A stretch of 64,000 bases of DNA from Hydrogenophilus thiooxidans (lineage in GTDB: Bacteria > Pseudomonadota > Gammaproteobacteria > Burkholderiales > Rhodocyclaceae): NCBI RefSeq assembly GCF_019049855.1, contig NZ_JAHLSY010000002.1:124001-188000 (forward strand), in the 5' to 3' direction. The notes beneath the pieces were generated by a model, which was not told where the DNA came from, did not search any database, and saw nothing but the letters and a program-made list of their open reading frames with translations. The translations under genes were made by a program, and so were the position numbers. This document shows, piece after piece, positions 26,061-34,597 of the stretch (positions within the stretch are counted from its first letter, which is position 1; each line of letters begins with the position of its first letter).

Positions 26061-26971
26061 GACTTTCCGACATTCTGGCGCGTGACAACGCAGACCCCTG
26101 GCGACGCAAAACCCCGTGGGATGCCGCAATCGATAGCCACGACCCCTGGGGTCGCTTCGATGAGCTGGAAAAGCCTGATACCGCTTACGAACCCCAGCCA
26201 ACGATGCCGCATGCTCAGAAACCGCAACGCGAGACGAGCGTGCGTGACGCAGCTCAGGCGAAGCCGGCCCACACCACGCGCCCGGACGACTTGGGCGTAG
26301 TCGCCCAGCCATCCCGTTCGGAGACAGCACGCGCGCCAAAACGGCTGATCCTTCCGCCGCCTATTCGCCAACTGCCCAGCGCTTGGGGCATGGAGGTGCA
26401 ACGCATCGCGCACCATTTGGCGTTTGGCCATGCGCAAGCGCCTCACACCGTCCTTTTTGCGGCACCGATTCCACAAAGTGGCGTCTCCACCCTCACGTTC
26501 CTTCTGGCCCACCACCTGGCGAGCAGCACCCCAGACGGGCAGACCCTCCTGCTTCGCCTCGTACTCGAACCCCAACCGATGCGTCACGATTCGCTGACAC
26601 TCGCTGTGGGCGACCCTTTTTCCTGGCAGCAACTGCCTTCGGACCAAGCGCTCAACATCCTCACCTTGTACAGCGGTGAAAACTATTCGGTTGCGGAAAA
26701 AGTCCGCTGGTACCGATCCCTGTTGGCTTCAGCGCGTCGTCTCTACGCGACGGTGGTGATCGATACCCCGCCATTCAACCGTTGTCCGGATAGCTATCTC
26801 TTGACAAGCGAAACCGACGGCGTGGTTTTGGTGCTCAAAAGCGGCGCCGTGCGCAAGCCAGCTGTCGCAGCGCTCGTCAAGGAGCTCAACGGCTTGAGCA
26901 TCCCGGTCTTGGGGTCGGTTCTCACCTTCCGTGAATATCCCTTGCCCCGTTGGTTGATTCGCTTGCTGTGA
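26057..26971 (+). CDS. BY-kinase-like protein with degenerate nucleotide site
   Basis: A 304-residue homologue of the cytoplasmic tyrosine kinase partner of Wzc/GumC. A disordered, proline- and charge-rich N-terminus of about 95 residues precedes a MinD/Wzc-like fold. Where kinases carry a GxGKST Walker A, this has APIPQSGVSTLTFLLAHHLA: the lysine is replaced by Val. The VDADxR Walker A' is LLLRLVLEPQ. Walker B survives as YATVVIDTPPF. There is no Tyr-rich tail. The protein looks catalytically dead and may act as a structural partner (inference). Overlaps the previous gene; six bases separate it from the polymerase start. Confidence 0.8.
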   Translation: MRLSDILARDNADPWRRKTPWDAAIDSHDPWGRFDELEKPDTAYEPQPTMPHAQKPQRETSVRDAAQAKPAHTTRPDDLGVVAQPSRSETARAPKRLILPPPIRQLPSAWGMEVQRIAHHLAFGHAQAPHTVLFAAPIPQSGVSTLTFLLAHHLASSTPDGQTLLLRLVLEPQPMRHDSLTLAVGDPFSWQQLPSDQALNILTLYSGENYSVAEKVRWYRSLLASARRLYATVVIDTPPFNRCPDSYLLTSETDGVVLVLKSGAVRKPAVAALVKELNGLSIPVLGSVLTFREYPLPRWLIRLL

Positions 26972-26976
26972 CGACC

Positions 26977-28470
26977 ATGCGCGCTGGCGCCTCCGACCCA
27001 CACGCCTTGCTCACTTTTCCCGCGGCGCTGCTTGTTGGCGCCAGTAGCGCTTGGTTGCTGTCGATTGCCTTTGCTCAGCAAGATACGGCTACGCTTTTGG
27101 CAACGCTGGCGGGGCTACTCGGTATTGCGCTCTTTCCCGTTCTCTTTCTGTTTCTCTCGCGTCAAGCGATCGACCAGCTGGCGTGGACGGTGGCCGTTTT
27201 CGCACTGGCGCTCACCTTCATCGACAACAACTTCGCGTTCCGCGAAAACTGGCCGTACACCGTTTTGGCAAACGGTTTTCGCGTTTCGCTCAGTGATCTG
27301 TTGTTGCTGTTCCTTGCCCTGTTGTGGTGGTTCGATCGCACGTACCAGTCTGCGACCTCCGCGATTCCCAAGCCCCTGGCGATCGCACTCGTTGCGATGC
27401 TCTTGTGGGACGGCGCCAATGCGCTCCTGGTCGCCAAGGAATCGTTCTTTGCCTGGAGCCTCTACTGGCGCGAAATCAAGGCCGTCTTTTTTCTTTGGAT
27501 CCTGGCACGATACCTCCGCCCCTACCACCTCCATTGGCTCGGATTGGCTCTTGCTGCCGAGGTGATCCTCGAAGCGATCGCGGTGTTGGACCAACGAACC
27601 GTCCAGGCCATTTTCACGGAAAAATTGCTCAAAACGGAATTTGCGCTCAAAAGCGCCGCGGGAAGCGGTTATCTCCTGCGCTTCGGCGGCACGTTCGGTC
27701 ACCCCAATACCCTGGCGAATTTTCTTGCAGTCGCGTTGCTCTACCTCTGGTTCTTCGTTCCCACACTCAAGGGAAGACGATGGCAACGCGCTTTCGTCGT
27801 GTTCGCACTGATCGTCGGGTTTGCTACCTTTACGCTGACCGGTTCACGTGCCGGGTGGCTGGGTTTCGGCTTTGCGCTGGCCTTGGGAATGCTGTTGTGG
27901 ATGAAGAAAAACGGCAAGAACGTCATCATCGGCGCACTCGTGATGATTTTTTCAGTGAGCACAGTATTTGCCGCGTTGTACGCCACATCGGCGACGTTCC
28001 GTGACCGGTTGACCAAAGAGGATCGCGGTTCGGCGCTGGTGCGCATTCCCCTTGCCGAAACGGCCGCAAACATCATCGCCGACCGGCCACTTGTTGGCGT
28101 TGGACTTGGACAATATACCCGTGAAATGCACCGCTACGACCGTACTTACCTCCAAGTCGCTTCGTGGTACAACCAACCGGTGCACAATTTTGCATTGCTG
28201 ACTGCGGCCGAAACCGGCATTCCTGGCCTCATCGTCCATCTGGTCGTTCTGGCTTTGATAAGCTGGTACAGTTGGCAGACGTTTCGCGGAGGCACCGGCT
28301 TTTTTGCCGATATCGGGCTGACCGCAATGGGTGGTACGCTCGCGTGGGCAATTCAAGAACAGGCGAACCCGGACTACATCTTCATGCCCTACTACCTGTG
28401 GGTCATCTGGGGTGCAATGCTCGCGGCGCGGCGATGGGAACGTCAGTCGCGGGGTGAAACCGCAAAATAG
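26977..28470 (+). CDS. Wzy/O-antigen ligase family polymerase
   Basis: A 497-residue membrane protein with about 12-13 helices and the large periplasmic loop of the Wzy_C/O-antigen ligase family. Recognisable parts are FGGTFGHPNTLANFLAVALL, FTLTGSRAGWLGFGFALALG, the loop ADRPLVGVGLGQYTREM and PVHNFALLTAAETGIPGLI. It should polymerise repeat units in the periplasm. I use ATG 26977; GTG 26968, overlapping the previous stop, is also possible. The last 28 bases overlap the convergent glycosyltransferase gene. Confidence 0.88.
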   Translation: MRAGASDPHALLTFPAALLVGASSAWLLSIAFAQQDTATLLATLAGLLGIALFPVLFLFLSRQAIDQLAWTVAVFALALTFIDNNFAFRENWPYTVLANGFRVSLSDLLLLFLALLWWFDRTYQSATSAIPKPLAIALVAMLLWDGANALLVAKESFFAWSLYWREIKAVFFLWILARYLRPYHLHWLGLALAAEVILEAIAVLDQRTVQAIFTEKLLKTEFALKSAAGSGYLLRFGGTFGHPNTLANFLAVALLYLWFFVPTLKGRRWQRAFVVFALIVGFATFTLTGSRAGWLGFGFALALGMLLWMKKNGKNVIIGALVMIFSVSTVFAALYATSATFRDRLTKEDRGSALVRIPLAETAANIIADRPLVGVGLGQYTREMHRYDRTYLQVASWYNQPVHNFALLTAAETGIPGLIVHLVVLALISWYSWQTFRGGTGFFADIGLTAMGGTLAWAIQEQANPDYIFMPYYLWVIWGAMLAARRWERQSRGETAK

Positions 28471-29231
28471 CGCCACGCTACTGCACGCATCAAAAACAGA
28501 GGATTACCTACCCAATAGCGCCGCCAGGTGTAACGCGGCTGCTGGAAGAATCGGTAGAGCCATTCCAACCCATGATCGGTCATCCAGCGCGGCCCGCGCG
28601 GGATCAAGCCGGTTGCGATGCGCGCGTACCCTCCAGACATCAGCGCAACGCGGACCCCAGCGAGCCGATCGCCGTTTGCCACAAACCACTCCTCCTGAAT
28701 GGGCATGCTCATCCCGACAAGGAGCACCTGTGCGCCGCTTGCGTTGATTTTCGCAACCACCGCCTCGTTTTCCGCCCCTGAGCGAGCAAAAAAACCGTGG
28801 TGGTGTCCGGCCCACAGCAGCCCCGGAAAGTGGGTCTGCGCCCATGTTGCGAACGCAGCGCCCACCTCCTCGGTATCCCCCAAGAAAAAGAGCGGCGCTT
28901 GGCGCGCTGCGCACAGCCGCAAGAAATCGGGCATCCAGTCGGCAAAGGTCAACCGCTCACCCACCTCCATCTGAAGCAGGCGTGCGGCAAGCACCACCCC
29001 ATAGCCGTCGACGAAGACCAGATCGGCACGGTTGAGCGCCGCCCGAAACGATGGGCGGACCCAGGCGAGGTTCATCGCATGAGCATTGACGTTGGCGACG
29101 AACCGGCAGGCTTCCCCAACAAGGGCATCCCCCAACCACGCCAGCAGCGTTTCGCGGTTGACACGATGGATCCGTACCCCCATCATCTCGACTGACGGCA
29201 GTGGTGCCGCGACAACACCGTCTCCATTCAT
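28443..29231 (-). CDS. WecG/TagA/CpsF family glycosyltransferase
   Basis: A 262-residue GT26 enzyme, usually adding N-acetylmannosaminuronate or a related sugar to an undecaprenyl-linked acceptor. Motifs: FVANVNAHAMNLAWVRPSFR, ADLVFVDGYGVVLAARLL, APLFFLGDTEEVGAAFATW and LLVGMSMPIQEEWF; it ends with GLEWLYRFFQQPRYTWRRY. The start is ATG 29231 with AAGGAG upstream; the frame also opens at 29375 but that is less likely. Its start codon overlaps that of the divergent acetyltransferase gene (29230). Confidence 0.9.
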   Translation of the reverse strand: MNGDGVVAAPLPSVEMMGVRIHRVNRETLLAWLGDALVGEACRFVANVNAHAMNLAWVRPSFRAALNRADLVFVDGYGVVLAARLLQMEVGERLTFADWMPDFLRLCAARQAPLFFLGDTEEVGAAFATWAQTHFPGLLWAGHHHGFFARSGAENEAVVAKINASGAQVLLVGMSMPIQEEWFVANGDRLAGVRVALMSGGYARIATGLIPRGPRWMTDHGLEWLYRFFQQPRYTWRRYWVGNPLFLMRAVAWRYFAVSPRD

Positions 29232-29799
29232 GACCCTGCGCTCCTTCCTTCGATCTGTCGTCCCGCGACGCGTTTGTATCGAACTCTTCGCCGCCCCGCG
29301 TGACCGCGCGGCATCCGATCCCCCCCCCGAGCCTCGGGTTCGGGAAGTGACCCTGGCATGGATCGATACGCCCACCGCTTGTCACGCACACCTCGCCCCT
29401 TTTTTTGCTACCGACCCCCATTTGGCACTGGTCGATCGCGTCGCACCTTCCCGTTTCGCGCGCGGCGACCTCCTTTGGGTTCTCCGTGCCCACGGCGACC
29501 CAGTCCATTTCGCCTGGACGCGCCACGACGGGTGGCTGGACCTCTCCTACGAACTGGGGCGAGATGCCTGTTGGTCCCTTCCGCCCAAATCGGTGGTGAT
29601 CTACGACTGCTACACGCTCGGTGCTGCCCGTGGGCGCGGCCATTATCCCGTTGCGCTGCGCTGCCTCTGCGACCATTTTCCCACTGCCACTCTTTGGATC
29701 TACTGCGCCTCACAAAACTGCGCCTCGCTCAGCGGCATTCGCAAAGCAGGTTTCGCGTGGCAACAGCGCCTCTGCCGCTGGCGCTGGTTATCACAGTAA
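29230..29799 (+). CDS. GNAT-like N-acetyltransferase
   Basis: A 189-residue protein ending in a GNAT-type fold: SVVIYDCYTLGAARGRGHYPVALRCL corresponds to the acetyl-CoA loop (motif A), and WIYCASQNCASLSGIRKAGFAW to motif B with the usual N-x-x-S-x-x-x-x-x-x-GF pattern. It probably acetylates an amino sugar precursor, given the surrounding genes. ATG 29230 is chosen as the first codon after the divergent gene; a start further up would be antisense to it. No clear ribosome binding site. Confidence 0.65.
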   Translation: MTLRSFLRSVVPRRVCIELFAAPRDRAASDPPPEPRVREVTLAWIDTPTACHAHLAPFFATDPHLALVDRVAPSRFARGDLLWVLRAHGDPVHFAWTRHDGWLDLSYELGRDACWSLPPKSVVIYDCYTLGAARGRGHYPVALRCLCDHFPTATLWIYCASQNCASLSGIRKAGFAWQQRLCRWRWLSQ

Positions 29800-29868
29800 G
29801 CTTGCCCAAAACATTGCTGCACGCATGGTATCATTGTCCCCCTTTTTGATCCGATCGGTGACGCAGTC

Positions 29869-31317
29869 GTGCCCCCGTTCGTCTTGCGCTCGTTGCCCCT
29901 CGTCGATCTCGTCGCGCTCTGGGTCGCATTGTTGTTTGCGGCCTATTTCACCGGGCCCGCGTTCGAGGGCGTACGGTTCCTCCGCCTCCTGGAATGGCGG
30001 ATCTCGCTACAGAACCTTTTGCTGCTCCTTGTTTGGAGCGGTTTTTGGCTGCTGCTCTCCTACCTGGCGCAGACGCGTACCAAAACAACTAGGCGCTTCG
30101 TTTTACCCACCGTGCAGATCGCCGTGATGACCGGAATTGGGGTGCTGGTGCTTGCGGCAAGCAGCCAACTCTTTGCGATCGCGCTCATCACCCCGCAGTA
30201 TATCGTGGCGTTCGCGCTCCTCTATTTCGTAGCCAGCCATCTGTTGCACTGGCTCTACAACCGGGTGCTCCGTTTTCTCGATCCGGAACAACACTACCTA
30301 AACCATACCGTGCTTCTTGGCGCCACGCCGCTCGCGGCAGAGATAACTTCCTCGCTGCGAGCGAACGCCCATTTTCGGCTCCTGGGTTACTTCGGTACGC
30401 CAACAACGGAAACAGACGGGCTAAATTTGGTTCCCTGTTTGGGGCAACTGCACGATTTCGCCTACTGGATGCACGAATCGGTCGTCGATCAAGTGGTCGT
30501 GACGTTGCCGCTCGCCACCCTCGATCCAGCGGTCAGAGACGCGCTCAGCGCGGCCGAAGCGGAGGGTATCGAGGTGTTGTTCCCAGTGCCGCTTCTTGCG
30601 CCCTATCTCCCTCTGCCAGAGCCGTTGGCGCCACGAACCCATCTGATTCGCTGGTCGGTCGGTAGCGGGGCCGTCCCACTTTTAAGCTTCGACTCCGGCC
30701 CACAGATGGGGCGGGCATTGCTCGTCAAACGCCTACTGGACGTCACTGCCGCCGCGCTCGGCATCTTGATCCTCTCGCCGCTCTTCCTCCTCATCGCGCT
30801 GGCGATCCGCGTGACGATGGGTTCTCCGGTTTTCTTCGTCCAACCGCGGCTGGGGTACCACCGCCGCATCTTTCTGCTCTACAAGTTTCGGACGATGATT
30901 CCCAATGCTGACGCGCTGCGGGAAACCTTACGCGCCCACAACGACCGCGACGGCGCGGCGTTCAAAATGCGCAACGACCCACGCATCACCCCGCTCGGCC
31001 GTTGGTTGCGCAAACTCAACTTGGACGAACTGCCCCAACTCTTCAACGTCCTCAGGGGCGATATGAGCCTGGTTGGCCCCCGCCCGTTGCCGCTCGACGA
31101 CTACGCCCGAATGGACCGCATCACCTACCTGCGCCGGGTGAGCGTACTCCCCGGCATCACCTGCACGTGGCAGATCGCCCCCAACCGCGCGTCGATTCCG
31201 TTCGACGAATGGATGCGGATGGATCTGGCCTACATCGATGACTGGAGTCTTCACACCGACCTGTTGCTGCTCGTCAAGACCGTTTGGGTGACGCTGCGCG
31301 GCAAAGGGGATCAATAG
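29869..31317 (+). CDS. Undecaprenyl-phosphate sugar phosphotransferase (WcaJ/WbaP type)
   Basis: A 482-residue polyisoprenyl-phosphate hexose-1-phosphate transferase that starts the repeat unit on undecaprenyl phosphate. Four or five N-terminal helices (about 10-135) lead to a CoA-binding-like domain (NHTVLLGATPLAAEI). The catalytic C-terminus has KRLLDVTAAALGILILSPLF, PVFFVQPRLGYHRRIF, YKFRTMI, NDPRITPLGRWLRKLNLDELPQ and LRGDMSLVGPRPLP. The start is GTG 29869. Which sugar is transferred, glucose or galactose, cannot be told. Confidence 0.92.
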   Translation: MPPFVLRSLPLVDLVALWVALLFAAYFTGPAFEGVRFLRLLEWRISLQNLLLLLVWSGFWLLLSYLAQTRTKTTRRFVLPTVQIAVMTGIGVLVLAASSQLFAIALITPQYIVAFALLYFVASHLLHWLYNRVLRFLDPEQHYLNHTVLLGATPLAAEITSSLRANAHFRLLGYFGTPTTETDGLNLVPCLGQLHDFAYWMHESVVDQVVVTLPLATLDPAVRDALSAAEAEGIEVLFPVPLLAPYLPLPEPLAPRTHLIRWSVGSGAVPLLSFDSGPQMGRALLVKRLLDVTAAALGILILSPLFLLIALAIRVTMGSPVFFVQPRLGYHRRIFLLYKFRTMIPNADALRETLRAHNDRDGAAFKMRNDPRITPLGRWLRKLNLDELPQLFNVLRGDMSLVGPRPLPLDDYARMDRITYLRRVSVLPGITCTWQIAPNRASIPFDEWMRMDLAYIDDWSLHTDLLLLVKTVWVTLRGKGDQ

Positions 31318-31353
31318 GGAATCAATAACGCGGACTACGACGCTCGCCCACGG

Positions 31354-32562
31354 CTATTGCGGGATCAGTGCCGTCGGTTGCGCACGCAGCCACTCGGCAA
31401 AGCACGCATGGTTGCGGCGCAGATCGAAGCGTTCGGTCAGCCGCGCATGCGCGGCCTGGGTCATGCGCGCGCTGTCGATTTTCCCTTCTGCGATCCGAAG
31501 AATCGCTTCGGCAACCGCGTCGGGATCCTCCGGCGGCACCAACAACGCCCCCTCTGGCCCCACCAATTCTGGGATCGCCCCAACCGCGGTCGTCACGATG
31601 GGTATACCAGCATTCATCGCCTCCATCAAAACGAGCGGCATCCCTTCGACCACACTCGTCAAGACAAAGACGTGGTAGCGCCGATAGCTGGCCAGGATTT
31701 CGTCGTGAAATTTGGCGCCCAGCAACCGAACCACGTCGCCCAACCCGGCCTGGGCGATTTGCGCGCGCAGCGCCGCTTCGCGCTCGCCACTGCCGATGAT
31801 GTCGCACAAAAAGGGAACACCTTTTTCCCGTAACTGCGCGCACGCGGCAATGAGCACATGTTGGGCTTTGTGTTCGCTCAAACGCCCAACGTTGAGGAGA
31901 CGCAGCGGTCGCGCGATCGGTGGCGGCGGCTGGTACGGCAGCGGTTCGACGCCCAGCGGAATCACGGCTCTGTTACGCGGCAATAGACCCGGAAAACGGG
32001 TGCTGAGCACCGCTAAATTGTGCGCCGAAATCGACACAAGCGCCTCGGCTGCCGCCAATTTGCGCGCCAAATCGGGCGGGTTGTCGTAGAGCGCGTCGGA
32101 GCCGTGTAACGTCAACGAATAGGGCACGTCTGCCAAACGGTGACACCAATGAGCGACCGCCGCAGCACCGTACGTGAAGTGGGCGTGCACATGGACCCGT
32201 TGCCCACGAAAGTGGTACAGCAACAAGACGGCACCGGCCCAGTGCGCCAACGCGGTAGGTAGCGGCGCTTCGTACCGTAGTGTTTCGGCAAGCGTTTGCC
32301 AATAGCGACGCGCAAAACGCTCAATCGCCCAACGGTGGGCGCGTACCCATACCGAGAGGCGCTGCGATTGCAGGTACAATACCCGTTCCAGCCAAGGACG
32401 CATCGGCGGATGGACCTCGTCGAACGCCGGGCGGCGGTTGGCGATATGGCAAACCGGCACCCCCATGCGCGCCAACGATTCAGCTTGTGCGACGACGAAC
32501 GTTTCGCTCAAACATGGGAAACGGGAATGAACGAAGAGATAATGAGGCTGCGGCGATGACAT
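31354..32562 (-). CDS. Glycosyltransferase family 4
   Basis: A 402-residue GT-B enzyme. The N-terminus has HSRFPCLSETFVVAQAESL, typical of exopolysaccharide GT4 enzymes, and VHAHFTYGAAAVAHWCHRL; the C-terminal donor site is LTSVVEGMPLVLMEAMNAG and EGALLVPPEDPDAVAEAI. It should extend the repeat unit in the cytoplasm. The start at ATG 32562 is the second-best supported feature of the gene: it gives the right N-terminus but overlaps the start of the divergent glycosyltransferase gene and has no binding site. A longer frame opens at 32718. Confidence 0.9.
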   Translation of the reverse strand: MSSPQPHYLFVHSRFPCLSETFVVAQAESLARMGVPVCHIANRRPAFDEVHPPMRPWLERVLYLQSQRLSVWVRAHRWAIERFARRYWQTLAETLRYEAPLPTALAHWAGAVLLLYHFRGQRVHVHAHFTYGAAAVAHWCHRLADVPYSLTLHGSDALYDNPPDLARKLAAAEALVSISAHNLAVLSTRFPGLLPRNRAVIPLGVEPLPYQPPPPIARPLRLLNVGRLSEHKAQHVLIAACAQLREKGVPFLCDIIGSGEREAALRAQIAQAGLGDVVRLLGAKFHDEILASYRRYHVFVLTSVVEGMPLVLMEAMNAGIPIVTTAVGAIPELVGPEGALLVPPEDPDAVAEAILRIAEGKIDSARMTQAAHARLTERFDLRRNHACFAEWLRAQPTALIPQ

Positions 32563-33713
32563 GGTGGTGGCTCGTCTGGCTTTTGGGTGGGATACCGTCA
32601 TTCTATCTGCTCCTTCTGACCTGGGTCGCTGCGCCCCTTCCCTACCCGTGGCTACCGGAAAAAGCCCGGTCGTCGCGTGCGCAGGGCCAAACCCGCTTTC
32701 GCATCGTGATCCCGGCACACAACGAAGCGAAACATATCGCGACGACGGTCACCGCGGCGCTGGCGTTGGATTATCCCCGTTCGCACTTTTCGGTTCTGGT
32801 GGTTGCCAACGCCTGCACCGACGAAACCGCTGAAGTGGCGCAGGCGGCAGGGGCGGCGGTGCTCAGCTACCCGCCCCCCGGAAAAGGGGGTGCGCTCGAT
32901 TATGCGTTCAACCAACTCCTTCGCGACCCGTCGTGGGACGCAGTGCTCGTGCTCGACGCCGATTCGGTGCTCGACCCACATGCGCTCACCGTGCTGGACG
33001 CCTGTTTCCAATGCGGAGCCGAGGCGGTTCAGCTCCGCTACGCAGTGCGCAACGTGCGTGTCAATGCGCGCACGGAGATCGCAGCGATTCAACTGGCGTC
33101 ACTCAACGGCGTGCGCCCGCTCGCGCGCTCCCGTTTCGGGTGGTCGGCGGGCATTTTCGGCAACGGCTTTGCCTTGGCGCGCGATACCGTTGCCGCAGTC
33201 CCGTACCGTGCCCACGGTATCGTCGAGGATATCGAATACCACCAACATCTCTTTCTTGCGGGAAAACGGGTCGACTTCACCGATGCGGCAGCGGTGTGGG
33301 CAGAGATGCCGGTTGCGCGCCACCAGTTGGCTACCCAGCGCGCGCGCTGGGAACGGGGCAAGTTATGGACGATTCGCCACTACGCGCCACAGGTTCTCCG
33401 CCAGCTGCTTCGCCGCCCCTGGCAAACCGTCGGGCAACTGTTCGATCTGCTGATCCCGCCAATCGCCTGGGTGGCGATCCTCTTGGCGCTCCTTGCATGG
33501 ATCGCGCCGCAACCGGTCCGCATTGCCGCGTTGCTCGGTTTCGGCGCAATCCTGATCCACTACCTACACGCCGCGCATCGCTATCGACTCCTGCCACTCT
33601 TTGCCCGCGCGTTGATGCACGCACCACGCTATATTTTTGAAAAACTGTGGGCTGTGTTGCATTCGATGGTGACGGAACGCCGGTTGGGGTGGAAACGGAC
33701 GGAGCGCGACTAA
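32556..33713 (+). CDS. Glycosyltransferase family 2, membrane-associated
   Basis: A 385-residue GT-A enzyme. An N-terminal helix (WWWLVWLLGGIPSFYLLLLTW) is followed by the GT2 core: IVIPAHNEAKHIATTV, VVANACTDETAEVA, VLVLDADSVLDPHAL with the DxD, and the QxxRW-like ATQRARWERGKLW. Two C-terminal helices lie near 305-345. It is probably a monomeric transferase of the repeat unit. Start ATG 32556 is preceded by GAGG. The next gene begins two bases after its stop. Confidence 0.88.
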   Translation: MTWWWLVWLLGGIPSFYLLLLTWVAAPLPYPWLPEKARSSRAQGQTRFRIVIPAHNEAKHIATTVTAALALDYPRSHFSVLVVANACTDETAEVAQAAGAAVLSYPPPGKGGALDYAFNQLLRDPSWDAVLVLDADSVLDPHALTVLDACFQCGAEAVQLRYAVRNVRVNARTEIAAIQLASLNGVRPLARSRFGWSAGIFGNGFALARDTVAAVPYRAHGIVEDIEYHQHLFLAGKRVDFTDAAAVWAEMPVARHQLATQRARWERGKLWTIRHYAPQVLRQLLRRPWQTVGQLFDLLIPPIAWVAILLALLAWIAPQPVRIAALLGFGAILIHYLHAAHRYRLLPLFARALMHAPRYIFEKLWAVLHSMVTERRLGWKRTERD

Positions 33714-33715
33714 AG

Positions 33716-34597
33716 ATGTTTACCGCCGACCTCATCGTGATGTACCACGGCGTCGTACCAGACGACGAACCGCTCGACGATTGGCTCCAAGTCCCCGCGT
33801 CGCGCTTTCGCGATCAATTGGCGTTCTTCACCCGCTGGTTTACGCCCGTCTGCGTCGAAACGTTTTTCACCACGCCACGAAAAGCATGGCAGAAACCAAG
33901 GCTCCTCGTCACCTTCGACGACGGCTATGCCAACAACCTAACCGTCGCCGCACCCATTCTCCAAGAGTACCGGGTGCCCGCACTCTTTTTCCTGGCTACC
34001 GGCTACCTGGAAACTCCGTGGTTTTGGTGGGACCGCCTTCGCGCTGGCCTTGCCACGGTGGGGAAAAAACCTTCGGCTGCGCTCGTTGCCGAGATCAAAG
34101 CGCTCGCCCCGTCTGCTGTCGAAGCGAAAGTGACAGCGATTCTCGAGGCGTGCGGCGCCCATGCCGCTTTACCCCCCACACCGGCGCTTCGCCCCCTCAC
34201 CTGGGCGGAAGCGCAGCAACTCGCGCGGCTACCCGGTGTCGCAATCGGCAACCATGGGCACTGCCATGAAATTTTCGCGCACCTGGACGAGGCAGCGCTT
34301 GCGCACACCCTCACCCTCAGTCAGCGCTTACTCACCGAACGGCTTGGCGTAGCGCCCCAGTGGATTGCGCCACCCAATGGCGACTGGCGCCGCGATCAGA
34401 TCAACCGTTTTGCCGAGCTCGGTTTCCAGGCCATTTTCACCACGCAACCGGGGTGGGTGACTTGGCAGCGCAGCGCACCTTCCCCGCGCGTGCTCCCCCG
34501 AGTCGGGATCGGCGCAACCGACCGCCCCTTGAACCTAGCCAAGCGCCTCGTTAAGACCCGGTTGCACCAGGCCGTTCCAAGAGGGGAAGGTAGCTAA
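33716..34597 (+). CDS. Polysaccharide deacetylase (NodB domain)
   Basis: A 293-residue carbohydrate esterase family 4 protein. Metal and catalytic motifs are TFDDGYANN (the TFDDG motif) and IGNHGHCHEIFAHL, corresponding to the HxxxH zinc site; WIAPPNGDW matches the RxPxG-like third motif. There is no signal peptide, so it may act on a cytoplasmic lipid-linked N-acetylated sugar. ATG 33716 follows the GT2 stop by two bases. The final 47 bases overlap, on the other strand, the end of the ExeA-like gene. Confidence 0.88.
   Translation: MFTADLIVMYHGVVPDDEPLDDWLQVPASRFRDQLAFFTRWFTPVCVETFFTTPRKAWQKPRLLVTFDDGYANNLTVAAPILQEYRVPALFFLATGYLETPWFWWDRLRAGLATVGKKPSAALVAEIKALAPSAVEAKVTAILEACGAHAALPPTPALRPLTWAEAQQLARLPGVAIGNHGHCHEIFAHLDEAALAHTLTLSQRLLTERLGVAPQWIAPPNGDWRRDQINRFAELGFQAIFTTQPGWVTWQRSAPSPRVLPRVGIGATDRPLNLAKRLVKTRLHQAVPRGEGS

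Noticed and set aside
26950-26977. Polymerase start at 26950
   Set aside because: It would overlap the end of the kinase-like gene by 22 bases with no ribosome binding site; 26977 or GTG 26968 fits the operon better.
34551-34597. 47-base convergent overlap as a sign of a frameshift in the deacetylase or ATPase gene
   Set aside because: Both proteins end after their last recognisable domains and similar short overlaps occur elsewhere (22419, 28443, 54134, 60988), so this is ordinary gene packing.
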